NCBI GenBank assembly: GCA_009697495.1
Contig: SHUN01000219.1
Coordinates: 1 to 5,831, forward strand
Direction of reading: 5' to 3'
From: Bryobacterales bacterium
GTDB taxonomy: Bacteria; Acidobacteriota; Terriglobia; Bryobacterales; Bryobacteraceae
Length of the DNA: 5,831 bases
This document shows, one piece after another, positions 1 through 5,831 of the stretch (its first letter is position 1; every line of letters starts with the position of its first letter). Made by a program: the position numbers and the translations under genes. Below the pieces are notes generated by a model, which worked only from the letters and a program-made list of their open reading frames with translations, was not told where the DNA came from and did not search any database.

Positions 1-404
1 ACGTCGGTTTCCGCCTCGACGGCGCGCGCGATGACCTGGCGGGCGCGGGCGGCGACCTGTTCAAGAGATTCGCCGTTGGGGATTGGCGAGAGCCAGATCG
101 ACCAGTCCGGATTTTCCTTGCGGATTTCAAGAGTGGTGCGGCCTTCGTAAATGCCGTAGTCCCATTCGCGCAGGTCGTCGTCGACAACGGCGTCAGAGGC
201 GTAGCCGGCCAGACGGCAGGGTTCGCGGGCGCGAATAAGGGGGCTGGTCCTGACGGAGAGTTCTTTGCCCCTCAGGAATCGGCCTAGGCCCTGGGCTTGC
301 GCCTGGCCCTCCGCGGTTAACGGGATGTCCGTCCGGCCGGTGTGCTGGCCGGAGCGGGACCATTCGGTTTCACCGTGACGGACGAGGAAGATTTGCTGCG
401 CCAT
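1..404 (-). CDS. Histidine phosphatase family protein (phosphoglycerate mutase-like), 3' end outside window
   Basis: The N-terminal 134 codons of a histidine phosphatase are visible. The protein opens MAQQIFLVRHGETEW: the RHGE signature lies at residues 9-12, with H10 the predicted phospho-accepting histidine. It continues with 'GQHTGRTDIPLT' (19-30), the second conserved arginine in 'TSPLIRARE' (R58) and the general-acid glutamate in 'LREWDYGIYEG' (E80). The 'GQHTGRTD' and 'EWDYG.YEG' wording resembles the SHB17-like (sedoheptulose-1,7-bisphosphatase) and acid-phosphatase members more than classical dPGM, but the substrate cannot be told from sequence. The second catalytic His lies beyond the left edge. 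The ATG at 404-402 is chosen because the RHGE strand normally begins within 10 residues of the start; a GGGG run sits only 2 nt upstream, so the ribosome site is poor. No signal peptide is seen, so it is probably cytosolic. It is transcribed divergently from the M23 gene. Confidence 0.88.
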   Translation of the reverse strand, partial: MAQQIFLVRHGETEWSRSGQHTGRTDIPLTAEGQAQAQGLGRFLRGKELSVRTSPLIRAREPCRLAGYASDAVVDDDLREWDYGIYEGRTTLEIRKENPDWSIWLSPIPNGESLEQVAARARQVIARAVEAETD

Positions 405-564
405 GACCCCTATTGTTTCACTGGGCGGGCCGGTGCGGCGATGCGGGTGCCTGGAACTGGGCTTGACGCTGCATTCGGCGGTTCAACCGTGCAACGCCGT
501 TCGCCGGGATCGCCATTTTGGATGTGACCGGGGCAAAGTGAACTGCGCTACGCTCGGAAGCATC
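405..564. promoter_or_regulatory. Divergent intergenic region with two adjacent short palindromes
   Basis: These 160 bp separate the start codons of the leftward phosphatase and the rightward M23 gene, so they should hold promoters for both. A TTGACG (-35-like) occurs at 463-468 on the plus strand, but no good -10 follows at 16-18 bp, and I find no convincing pair on either strand. Two odd-centred perfect palindromes lie side by side: CGGTTCAACCG at 479-489 and AACGCCGTT at 493-501, with centres 13 bp apart. They could be an operator, but this is unproven. Confidence 0.35.
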
Positions 565-1371
565 ATGCTTCGCCGTGCTTTTCTGGCGAGTGCGCCGTTG
601 GCGGCGCAGTTGCAGCCCTTCCGGTTTGAACCGGCGGAGCCCTTCCCAGGTTCGCCGATTCTGTTCTCGGCGGCTGAAGGGCCGTTGGCGGGCACGTGGA
701 TGAACCGGCCCTTGTTGTTTGAACGGGACGAGGGTTTGAAGCGCTGGCTGGCGTTGGCGGCGGTTAGTTTAGATGCCGAGCCGGGGCCGCATGATTTGCT
801 GCTCGGGAATGGGCAAAAGCATGCCGTTCGTGTAGCCGCGCATGCCTATCGGACAGGCCGTTTGACGGTTCCGCCGAAGTTCGTGTCGCCGCCGAAGGCC
901 GTTTTGAAGCGGATTGCGGAAGAGCGCGAGATCAAGAAAGCGGCCTTCGCGGAGCGGACCAGGCGGGTTTGGGCGGGGCCATTCGCGCCGCCACTGGACA
1001 CGCGGCAAACGGCCGCGTTCGGCACGTGGCGGACTTACAATGGCAAGACGCAGAGCATCCACCACGGGCTGGATTTCCGCGCGGCGGCGGGTACGCCGAT
1101 CCATGCCTCAAACCACGGGCGTATGCTGATTTCGCAGGACATGTACTACGAGGGAGGCTTCGTTGTACTGGACCATGGCGAAGGGTTGTTCACGCTGTAC
1201 ATGCACCTGTCGGCATTCGGGGTGAAGCACGGGGACTTGGTGAAGAAGGGTGAGGAGATCGCCGAGAGCGGGGGTTCGGGGCGCGTGACGGGGCCGCATC
1301 TGCACTTCGGGGTGCAGTGGCAGGGCCTGTATATGGACCCTGCCACTCTGTTGGCGTTGCGGTTTGGGTAG
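565..1371 (+). CDS. Exported M23 family metallopeptidase (LytM-type)
   Basis: A 268-aa zinc peptidase predicted to cut peptidoglycan cross-links in the periplasm or cell wall. The start MLRRAFLASAPLAAQ reads as a short signal sequence (two Arg, then a hydrophobic stretch, likely cleavage after LAA or AQ). Residues of about 20-95 look like the beta-rich N-terminal domain often found before this peptidase, followed by a charged linker (about 100-135, 'VPPKFVSPPKAVLKRI'). The M23 domain spans about 145-262: HxxxD zinc motif H166/D170 in 'HHGLDF', catalytic H214 in 'YMHLS', and HxH H245/H247 in 'GPHLHFG'. By analogy to LytM, H166, D170 and H247 bind zinc and H214 and H245 act in catalysis, so the active site is complete. 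The frame is open back to an ATG at 403, but that 54-residue extension hides the signal peptide and overlaps the phosphatase; ATG 565 has GGAAG 4 nt upstream. It ends 1 bp before the convergent subtilase gene. Confidence 0.9.
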   Translation: MLRRAFLASAPLAAQLQPFRFEPAEPFPGSPILFSAAEGPLAGTWMNRPLLFERDEGLKRWLALAAVSLDAEPGPHDLLLGNGQKHAVRVAAHAYRTGRLTVPPKFVSPPKAVLKRIAEEREIKKAAFAERTRRVWAGPFAPPLDTRQTAAFGTWRTYNGKTQSIHHGLDFRAAAGTPIHASNHGRMLISQDMYYEGGFVVLDHGEGLFTLYMHLSAFGVKHGDLVKKGEEIAESGGSGRVTGPHLHFGVQWQGLYMDPATLLALRFG

Positions 1372-1372
1372 G

Positions 1373-3385
1373 TTATTTGGCCGTGCCGTAAATACGCAGC
1401 TTGGCGCTGACAAGCCGACCGTTTTTGTCGTTGTCGACGATGTCAACGACTCCGGCCTTCCAGGTGCCGGCCGCGCCTTCGCCCCAGAAATGGGGAGAAG
1501 TAAACGTGTAGTCGGTAAAGTCGGCGTTATCGTCGTTGGGCCGGACTTCGGCGAGCGTCTTGGTGCCGGACGGGGATTCGATAAGGAAGCCCACTTCGCC
1601 GCGTTTGGGGTGCTTGACGGTGACGATCAACTCGACGTGTTCCACGCGGATGTTGGCGTTGGGGAGTTCGATGTTGCCGAATAGGAACTCACCGGTGCTG
1701 GCGCCGCCCTCGGCGATGGCTCCTTCGGCGCTGACGATGGGGCCGAGGTTGGTCCAACCCGGAGCGATAGCGAGAGCGGCGGAAACGTTGAGCAGGCCGG
1801 CGCCGAAAGAGCGGCTGAACGTGAAGCCCCCCTTGTTCGCGAAGAAGGGCTCGCCTTTGACGAGGCCTACGCGATTGGCGGTTTTCATGAGGATTTCCTT
1901 CACATCGCGATAGCCTAGCTTGGGGTTCAGTTGGAGGAGCAGGGCGGCAGCGCCGGAGACCTGCGGGGCGGCCGCGGAGGTGCCGTTCATGGCGTCGGTA
2001 TAGTCGGTGGGCGCCTCCGTGGAAGGGTACTTTTCCTTTTTAATGCCGAACGCGGCCTCGCCGGAGTTATTTGTGGTCCACGTGACGGCGGGCGGCTGGA
2101 ATTCGCCGCCGAGGGCGGAGATGGCGACGCTGAGGCCGCTTTCGGAGTACGAGCTCTGCTCGCCGTCTCTGTTGACGGCTCCCACGGCGATGGCGAAGCG
2201 AGAGCTGGAGAACTCGTCGTAACTGGCGTCATCGCCGTCACCGCGGCCGTTGCCGCAGGAGACGGCGTAGACCGTGCCGAGGCCGTCGCGATTCTCCTTC
2301 GTCCCCTTTTCCATACCGGCGAGTTGAAGGACGCTCACGCGGCCGTCGACTTTGCCGTCATCCTGGGGGCCCCAACTGTTGCTGGAGACATGAGTGATAA
2401 GGTCCTTGGGCTGCCAGGCTAGCGCACGGGCGGAGGCATCGTCAGCGGTGTCCCCGGCAATCAGGCGCAGGCCCATCAGGCGGACTTCGGGAGCGACGCC
2501 GATGACTCCGATGTTATTGAATCCGGCGGCAGCGGCCAGACCGGCGCAGTTGGTGCCGTGGTTATCCTTCGCCGCGCCGGGCGAAGGGTCCTTCTCGTCA
2601 CCGCCATTGAAATTGAAGTGGTAGCCGGAATCCAGGGGATAGGCGTTGGGCGAAAGGTCCTCATGTTTGATCTCGAGGCCATCGTCGACGATGGTCATGT
2701 TGATGCCCTTCCCGGTGGCCAGATCCCAGGAGTTCTTCATGCTGAGATTCATGCCGGTAGCGGCGAGGTGCCATTGCTTTAGATAGAGCGGATCGTTGAC
2801 TTCGCGGACCAGCGCCTGCTTTTTCGACATCATGCGCGAGAAGACGGGCGTGAATTCCCATGTGCCCTGTTTGGTGAGCGAATCAGCGGCGTCGAGCGCG
2901 GCGAAGGCATCCGGATAGGTGACGAGCATCCAGCCATCGAGGAGGCTCTTTTCGTGCGCGGACGGCTTGGTGGCGGCGAGTTTGCTCCAATCGGATTCCT
3001 CCATGTGGACGAGCAGTTTGGAGGTCATGACGCGGCGGGCGTTGACCATGCGCAGTGCGCGCGCGGCTTCCGGCAGCGCGGCCAGTTGGTCCGCCGAAGG
3101 GAGGCTGCCCTTGTCATAGAAAACCGGCGCGAGCGAACGGCTGGCCGCGGCGCGGCTGGTCCGGATACTCTTTAATTCGGTGGCGGATCTTAGCGTAAAG
3201 ACTCTGCCGCTGCCCCATTCGGAGGAGCCGCGGGCGGCCTGGACGCCGCCGCCGTCTCGACTGTAGACTTCGTCCGCCGCAAGTTGAAAGGAGACCTTGC
3301 GGCCTCCGTCTGAAAACGTGTAGTCTGATTGTCCCCAGGCGGCAAGGGCGGCCAGGAGCCCCGTCGCCATCCGTTTGATTCGCAT
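1373..3385 (-). CDS. Secreted subtilisin-like protease of the kexin/furin type (S8) with P domain
   Basis: A 670-aa calcium-dependent-type serine protease. A signal peptide is likely at 1-19 (MRIKR, then a hydrophobic stretch ending AAWGQ). Residues of about 20-190 form a propeptide region ending near a dibasic 'SKKQ' (187-190). The S8 catalytic domain (about 198-540) has D234 in 'IVDDGLEIKHEDL', H276 in 'DNHGTNCAG', oxyanion N379 in 'SCGNG' and nucleophile S470 in 'MNGTSAAAP'. 'SNSWGPQDDGKVDG' (335-348) and 'SFGAGLLNVSAAL' (526-538) match furin/kexin wording. The C-terminal P domain (about 575-670) includes 'VEHVELIVTV', 'KRGEVGFLIESPSGT' and the ending 'LRIYGTAK', close to furin's 'LVLYGTA'. 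In furin the P domain stabilises the catalytic domain. The start is bounded by an in-frame TAA (3394-3392) three codons upstream; the Shine-Dalgarno is weak. It lies 85 bp downstream of xerC on the same strand and may be cotranscribed. Substrates are unknown. Confidence 0.93.
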   Translation of the reverse strand: MRIKRMATGLLAALAAWGQSDYTFSDGGRKVSFQLAADEVYSRDGGGVQAARGSSEWGSGRVFTLRSATELKSIRTSRAAASRSLAPVFYDKGSLPSADQLAALPEAARALRMVNARRVMTSKLLVHMEESDWSKLAATKPSAHEKSLLDGWMLVTYPDAFAALDAADSLTKQGTWEFTPVFSRMMSKKQALVREVNDPLYLKQWHLAATGMNLSMKNSWDLATGKGINMTIVDDGLEIKHEDLSPNAYPLDSGYHFNFNGGDEKDPSPGAAKDNHGTNCAGLAAAAGFNNIGVIGVAPEVRLMGLRLIAGDTADDASARALAWQPKDLITHVSSNSWGPQDDGKVDGRVSVLQLAGMEKGTKENRDGLGTVYAVSCGNGRGDGDDASYDEFSSSRFAIAVGAVNRDGEQSSYSESGLSVAISALGGEFQPPAVTWTTNNSGEAAFGIKKEKYPSTEAPTDYTDAMNGTSAAAPQVSGAAALLLQLNPKLGYRDVKEILMKTANRVGLVKGEPFFANKGGFTFSRSFGAGLLNVSAALAIAPGWTNLGPIVSAEGAIAEGGASTGEFLFGNIELPNANIRVEHVELIVTVKHPKRGEVGFLIESPSGTKTLAEVRPNDDNADFTDYTFTSPHFWGEGAAGTWKAGVVDIVDNDKNGRLVSAKLRIYGTAK

Positions 3386-3470
3386 TTTATCTTATCGCCC
3401 CGCCCTCGCGGGTGGGTTCCTCTCGCCTCCATACGCGCAATTCAGGCCAGCTTGGGGCCAACGAAAAGCC
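3386..3470 (-). other. xerC-protease intergenic gap with a small GC hairpin
   Basis: An 85-bp gap between the recombinase stop and the protease start on the same strand. It contains a 5-bp perfect stem (3399-3403 pairing with 3408-3412) whose loop reads GAGG on the minus strand, 18 nt upstream of the protease ATG. No U-rich tail follows, so it is not a rho-independent terminator. The leader just before the ATG is A-rich (GATAAGATAAA) without a clear Shine-Dalgarno. A separate promoter is not evident, and read-through from xerC seems likely. Confidence 0.35.
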
Positions 3471-4361
3471 TTATTTTGCCTTCGGGTGCGCCTTGTCGTA
3501 AACGGCCAGCAGGTCGGTCAGCGCGACTTGCGTGTATTTTTGGGTAGTCGAGAGTTGAGCGTGGCCCAGGAGTTCCTGGATGGCGCGGAGGTCGGCGCCG
3601 TCGCTGAGGAGGTGCGTGGCGTAGGCGTGGCGGAGGGTATGGGGATGAACGCTGCTGTCGCCGGCAAGGAGACTGGCGTACAGGGCGACGATCCTGCGGA
3701 TGCCGCGGGTGGAGATGCGCGCTCCGCGGTAGTTGACGAAAACGGCCCGCTCATTCGGCGCGGCGTGGCGGACCGGAAGCCATGCTTCCAGCGCTTCGGC
3801 GGCTTTCCGGCCGTAGGGGACCTGACGCTCCTTGCGGCCTTTGCCTCTTACCCGGATCCACTTTTCGCTGGTGTCGATGTCCTCCAAATTGAGCCCCTGC
3901 AGCTCGCTGATGCGGAGGCCGCAGCCGTAGAGGTACTCGAAAATAGCGCGGTCGCGCTTGGGGAAAGGGCGGTCGAGATCGTTGTTGTCGACGGCGTCGA
4001 CGAGGTTGTTGACTTGCTCGGCTGTCGGGACCTTGGGAAGGGTCTTGGGGAGCTTAGGGAGGATGAGCAGTTTGGCGGGGTTCGACGGCGTTCGGCCCTG
4101 GCGCATTTCGTAGCGGAAGAAGGCTCGGAGGGAGGCCACTTTGCGGCGGATGCTGGCGGCCATTTGCTTGTCTTTGAAGAGCGCCGCTACCCAGCCGCGA
4201 AGATCGGCGAGGTCGATGTCTTCCGTAGGCGGGGCGGGCGCGATGTGGGCCTCGAACTGGCGGAGGTCGCTTTCGTAGTTGCGGATGGTGTGCGGGGAGG
4301 CGTTTTCGCGGCGGAGGCTGTCGAGGAAGAACGTGATTTCTGTCGACAGTTCGGGCATCAT
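3471..4361 (-). CDS. xerC: Tyrosine recombinase XerC/XerD family
   Basis: A 296-aa site-specific recombinase, probably the chromosome dimer-resolution enzyme acting at dif during cell division. The N-terminal SAM-like core-binding domain (about 5-90) contains 'SPHTIRNYESDLRQF' and 'SLRAFFRY'. The catalytic domain (about 110-290) has the complete residue set: R150 in 'YGCGLRISEL', K174 in 'GKGRKERQVP', H241 and R244 in 'HPHTLRHAYATHLL', H267 in 'LLGHAQLSTTQ', and nucleophile Y276 in 'KYTQV'. The length matches E. coli XerC/XerD (about 298 aa), and the spacing of these residues matches XerD. The first ATG (4361) overlaps the trmFO stop as ATGA; a second ATG follows directly (4358) and either could be used. 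No Shine-Dalgarno is visible, so initiation probably depends on ribosomes finishing trmFO. XerC rather than XerD is favoured by the trmFO neighbourhood (as with codV in Bacillus); sequence alone does not separate them. An integron or phage integrase is unlikely given the housekeeping context. Confidence 0.93.
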   Translation of the reverse strand: MMPELSTEITFFLDSLRRENASPHTIRNYESDLRQFEAHIAPAPPTEDIDLADLRGWVAALFKDKQMAASIRRKVASLRAFFRYEMRQGRTPSNPAKLLILPKLPKTLPKVPTAEQVNNLVDAVDNNDLDRPFPKRDRAIFEYLYGCGLRISELQGLNLEDIDTSEKWIRVRGKGRKERQVPYGRKAAEALEAWLPVRHAAPNERAVFVNYRGARISTRGIRRIVALYASLLAGDSSVHPHTLRHAYATHLLSDGADLRAIQELLGHAQLSTTQKYTQVALTDLLAVYDKAHPKAK

Positions 4362-5686
4362 GCGGTCCAGTCGTTTAGCGCGGCTTGGGCTAGGCGGCAG
4401 ACTTCGGCGTGGCGCGCCTTCTTATCGTGACGGAGCCTCTTGCGGGCGGCTTCGTCGAGGCTGGGGAGCAAATCGAAGGTGATGTTGGCGGGCTGGTAAT
4501 TTTTCGGATCAGCGCCGGTGATGTAGTGGCAGAGCGAGCCGAGGGCGGTTTCGCGGGGGAAGGGGCGCGGCTGGCCGCCATTGATGAGCGCCGCGGCGTG
4601 GAGGCCCGCCATGAGGCCGGTGGCGATAGATTCCACGTAGCCTTCGACGCCGGAGATCTGTCCTGCGAAGAAGATGCGAGGGTCCGTCTTGAGTTGAAGG
4701 GTCGGCGTCAGACAGGTGGGGGCGTTGATGTAGGTATTGCGGTGAATCTGGCCGAAGCGGACGAATTTGGCATTTTGGAGGCCGGGGATCAAGCGGAGGA
4801 CTCTGGCCTGTTCGGCGAATTTCAGGCTGTTTTGGAAGCCGACGAGATTGTAGCTATCGGCACGGAGATTCTCCTGGCGGAGTTGGACGGCGGCGTAGGG
4901 CCAACGTCCGGTGCGCGGGTCGGTGAGGCCGACGGGTTTCATGGGGCCAAAGCGGAGGGTGTCGCGGCCGCGGCGAACGATTTCCTCAATGGGCAGGCAG
5001 GATTCGAAGTAGGGCGTTTTGTCTTCGGGGATGTGGGGCTCGTATCGGCTGGCTTCGAGGAGGCCGTCGATGAAGGCGTCGTACTCCTCCTTGTTGAAAG
5101 GGCAGTTGACGTAGTCGTCGGTGGAGTCGATGGATTTGCCGTAGCGGGAGGCGCGGAAGGCGATGGAGTAGTCGACGGAATCGGCTTCGATGATGGGGCT
5201 GATGGCGTCGTAGAAGTAGAGGCGATCAACGCCGGTGGCGCGGGCGATGTCCTTGGCTAGCGCGTCTGCAGTGAGGGGGCCGGTGGCGATGATGACGATT
5301 CCGCTGTCCGGGATGGCCTCGACTTCTTCGTGATGGAGCGTGATGAGCGGGTGGGTCTTGATTTTGCGGGAGACCCAATCGGCGAAGAGATCGCGGTCAA
5401 CGGTGAGGGCCTGGCCACCGGGGACGCGGGCGGCATTGGCGGCGTCGAGGAGAAGACATCCGAGGCGGCGGAGTTCTTGCTTTAGGAGCCAGGGGGCGGA
5501 GTTTTCGGCTTCGCTTTTGAGCGAGTTACTGCAGACGAGTTCGGCCATCTTGTCTGTTTGATGGGCAGAGGTTGAGCGGCCTGGCCGCATCTCGTACAGG
5601 TCGACTTTGATACCGGCCTGGGCGAGTTGCCAAGCGGCTTCGGAACCGGCAAGGCCGGCGCCGAGAACGAGAACAGAATCATTCAC
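4358..5686 (-). CDS. trmFO: Methylenetetrahydrofolate-tRNA-(uracil-5-)-methyltransferase TrmFO
   Basis: A 442-aa flavoprotein that makes 5-methyluridine at position 54 (T loop) of tRNA, using methylenetetrahydrofolate as carbon donor and reduced FAD; cytosolic. The N-terminus carries the Rossmann FAD motif 'VLGAGLAGSEAA' (7-18), followed by 'YEMRP' (31-35) and 'ELVCSNSLKSE' with C52. Further family blocks are 'VPGGQALTVDRDLF' (88-101), 'FESCLPIEEIVRRG' (227-240), 'GPMKPVGLTDPRTG' (247-260), 'YAAVQLRQEN' (264-273), 'FAGQISGVEGYVES' (340-353) and 'GSLCHYIT' (383-390). C230 corresponds to the proposed catalytic Cys226 of the B. subtilis enzyme, and C52 to its Cys53. The length is normal for the family. 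The start is a GTG (5686-5684): it puts the FAD motif at the usual distance, and no in-frame ATG lies between it and the window edge. The stop overlaps the xerC start by 4 bp, indicating an operon. Confidence 0.97.
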   Translation of the reverse strand: MNDSVLVLGAGLAGSEAAWQLAQAGIKVDLYEMRPGRSTSAHQTDKMAELVCSNSLKSEAENSAPWLLKQELRRLGCLLLDAANAARVPGGQALTVDRDLFADWVSRKIKTHPLITLHHEEVEAIPDSGIVIIATGPLTADALAKDIARATGVDRLYFYDAISPIIEADSVDYSIAFRASRYGKSIDSTDDYVNCPFNKEEYDAFIDGLLEASRYEPHIPEDKTPYFESCLPIEEIVRRGRDTLRFGPMKPVGLTDPRTGRWPYAAVQLRQENLRADSYNLVGFQNSLKFAEQARVLRLIPGLQNAKFVRFGQIHRNTYINAPTCLTPTLQLKTDPRIFFAGQISGVEGYVESIATGLMAGLHAAALINGGQPRPFPRETALGSLCHYITGADPKNYQPANITFDLLPSLDEAARKRLRHDKKARHAEVCRLAQAALNDWTA

Positions 5687-5831
5687 CTGTTCATTGTAGC
5701 GAGCCGATTCATTCGTGTCCTTTCGGCAAGCATGCGTGACGAAGTACGGGCGTCATAGGTAGTTTCAAAGAGTCGCTGGGAGGCGACTGGAAATGAGCCG
5801 AAAAGGAACACGATCAATCGCGGAGCCAATT
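5683..5831 (-). CDS. Possible 3' end of an upstream gene, or a 9-codon leader ORF, overlapping the trmFO start
   Basis: One minus-strand frame is open from the right edge (first full codon at 5829) to a TGA at 5685-5683. That TGA overlaps the trmFO GTG as GTGA. The visible 48 residues end 'MNRLATMNR' and match nothing I recognise. About 56 % of third positions are G or C, lower than expected for genes here, so coding is doubtful. Alternatively, only the last nine codons are used: an ATG at 5712-5710 has AAAGGA (5723-5718) 5 nt upstream, which would make a short leader peptide coupled to trmFO. It could also be chance. Confidence 0.22.
   Translation of the reverse strand, partial: LAPRLIVFLFGSFPVASQRLFETTYDARTSSRMLAERTRMNRLATMNR
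5771..5788. repeat. Perfect 6-bp inverted repeat, 6-nt loop
   Basis: AGTCGC (5771-5776) and GCGACT (5783-5788) are perfect inverted copies around TGGGAG. On the plus strand the loop carries most of a GGGAGG Shine-Dalgarno for the ATG at 5793. On the minus strand the hairpin is followed by only CTTTG, too short a T run for a convincing terminator. Confidence 0.4.
5793..5831 (+). CDS. Possible start of a divergent gene, cut by right edge
   Basis: An ATG at 5793 follows GGGAGG (5778-5783) at a 9-nt spacing, and the frame stays open for the 13 codons left in the window (MSRKGTRSIAEPI). The basic start has no recognisable family signature. The good ribosome-binding site is the only support. It conflicts with the equally weak minus-strand frame over the same bases, and at most one is likely to be real. 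Confidence 0.2.
   Translation, partial: MSRKGTRSIAEPI

Noticed and set aside
403..564. In-frame 54-codon N-terminal extension of the M23 gene from the ATG at 403
   Set aside because: It would bury the signal peptide, its residues look non-coding, and it overlaps the start of the phosphatase gene. ATG 565 has a GGAAG upstream and a proper exported start.
1931..2422. A 163-codon plus-strand open frame antisense to the subtilase
   Set aside because: A shadow of the S8 catalytic-domain coding sequence with no recognisable motif or ribosome site.
3386..3470. Rho-independent terminator after xerC
   Set aside because: The only stem is 5 bp with a 4-nt loop and is followed by GCGATAAG rather than a T run.
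3471..4361. Mobile-element or phage integrase
   Set aside because: Xer-like length and spacing and the 4-bp overlap with trmFO indicate the housekeeping recombinase; I noticed no terminal repeats or attachment-like direct repeats nearby.
3375..4430. A 351-codon plus-strand open frame antisense to the recombinase
   Set aside because: The opposite strand encodes a complete tyrosine recombinase with all catalytic residues; the antisense translation shows no domain and is typical of long chance frames in GC-rich DNA.
4409..5260. A 283-codon plus-strand open frame antisense to trmFO
   Set aside because: It is Gly/Ala/Val/Glu-rich low-complexity translation opposite an unmistakable TrmFO and has no family motif.
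5742..5770. Promoters in the right-hand region (GTGACG/TAGTTT on plus; TTGAAA on minus)
   Set aside because: Each has at most one reasonable element; the partner box at 16-18 bp is poor, so I do not call a promoter.

Overview
The window is GC-rich (about 60 % by eye) and almost fully coding. It holds four complete protein genes, one gene cut by the left edge, and an ambiguous right edge. The style suggests an acidobacterium, perhaps of the Solibacter/Bryobacter type. This rests on the folate-dependent TrmFO next to a XerC/D recombinase, the M23 peptidase with the 'PPKFVSPPKAVLKRI' linker, and a furin-like secreted S8 protease, all in high-GC codon usage. The assignment is an inference from protein style, not a proof.

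Layout, left to right. Bases 1-404 (minus) carry the N-terminal 134 codons of a histidine phosphatase, reading out of the window. A 160-bp divergent intergenic region (405-564) separates it from a plus-strand exported M23 metallopeptidase (565-1371). That gene ends one base from the end of a large convergent minus-strand gene (1373-3385), which encodes an exported subtilase of the kexin/furin type with a C-terminal P domain. Upstream of the subtilase, on the same strand, are a tyrosine recombinase (3471-4361) and trmFO (4358-5686), which overlap by 4 bp. The last 145 bases hold the trmFO 5' region, a perfect hairpin, and two weak partial reading frames on opposite strands.

How the genes fit together. 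trmFO (tRNA U54 methylation) and xerC (chromosome dimer resolution) form a translationally coupled housekeeping pair; this neighbourhood is known from Firmicutes (topA-trmFO-codV/xerC-hslVU). Here the gene after xerC is not hslV but the secreted furin-like protease, 85 bp away, with no terminator visible between them. The M23 enzyme and the subtilase are both predicted to act outside the cytoplasm and are arranged tail to tail without room for a terminator, so their transcripts probably overlap.

I see no RNA gene, CRISPR array, insertion sequence or clear new multi-gene system. The most notable item is the bacterial kexin/furin-like protease, which appears to keep the acidic S1/S2 pocket residues of eukaryotic proprotein convertases.
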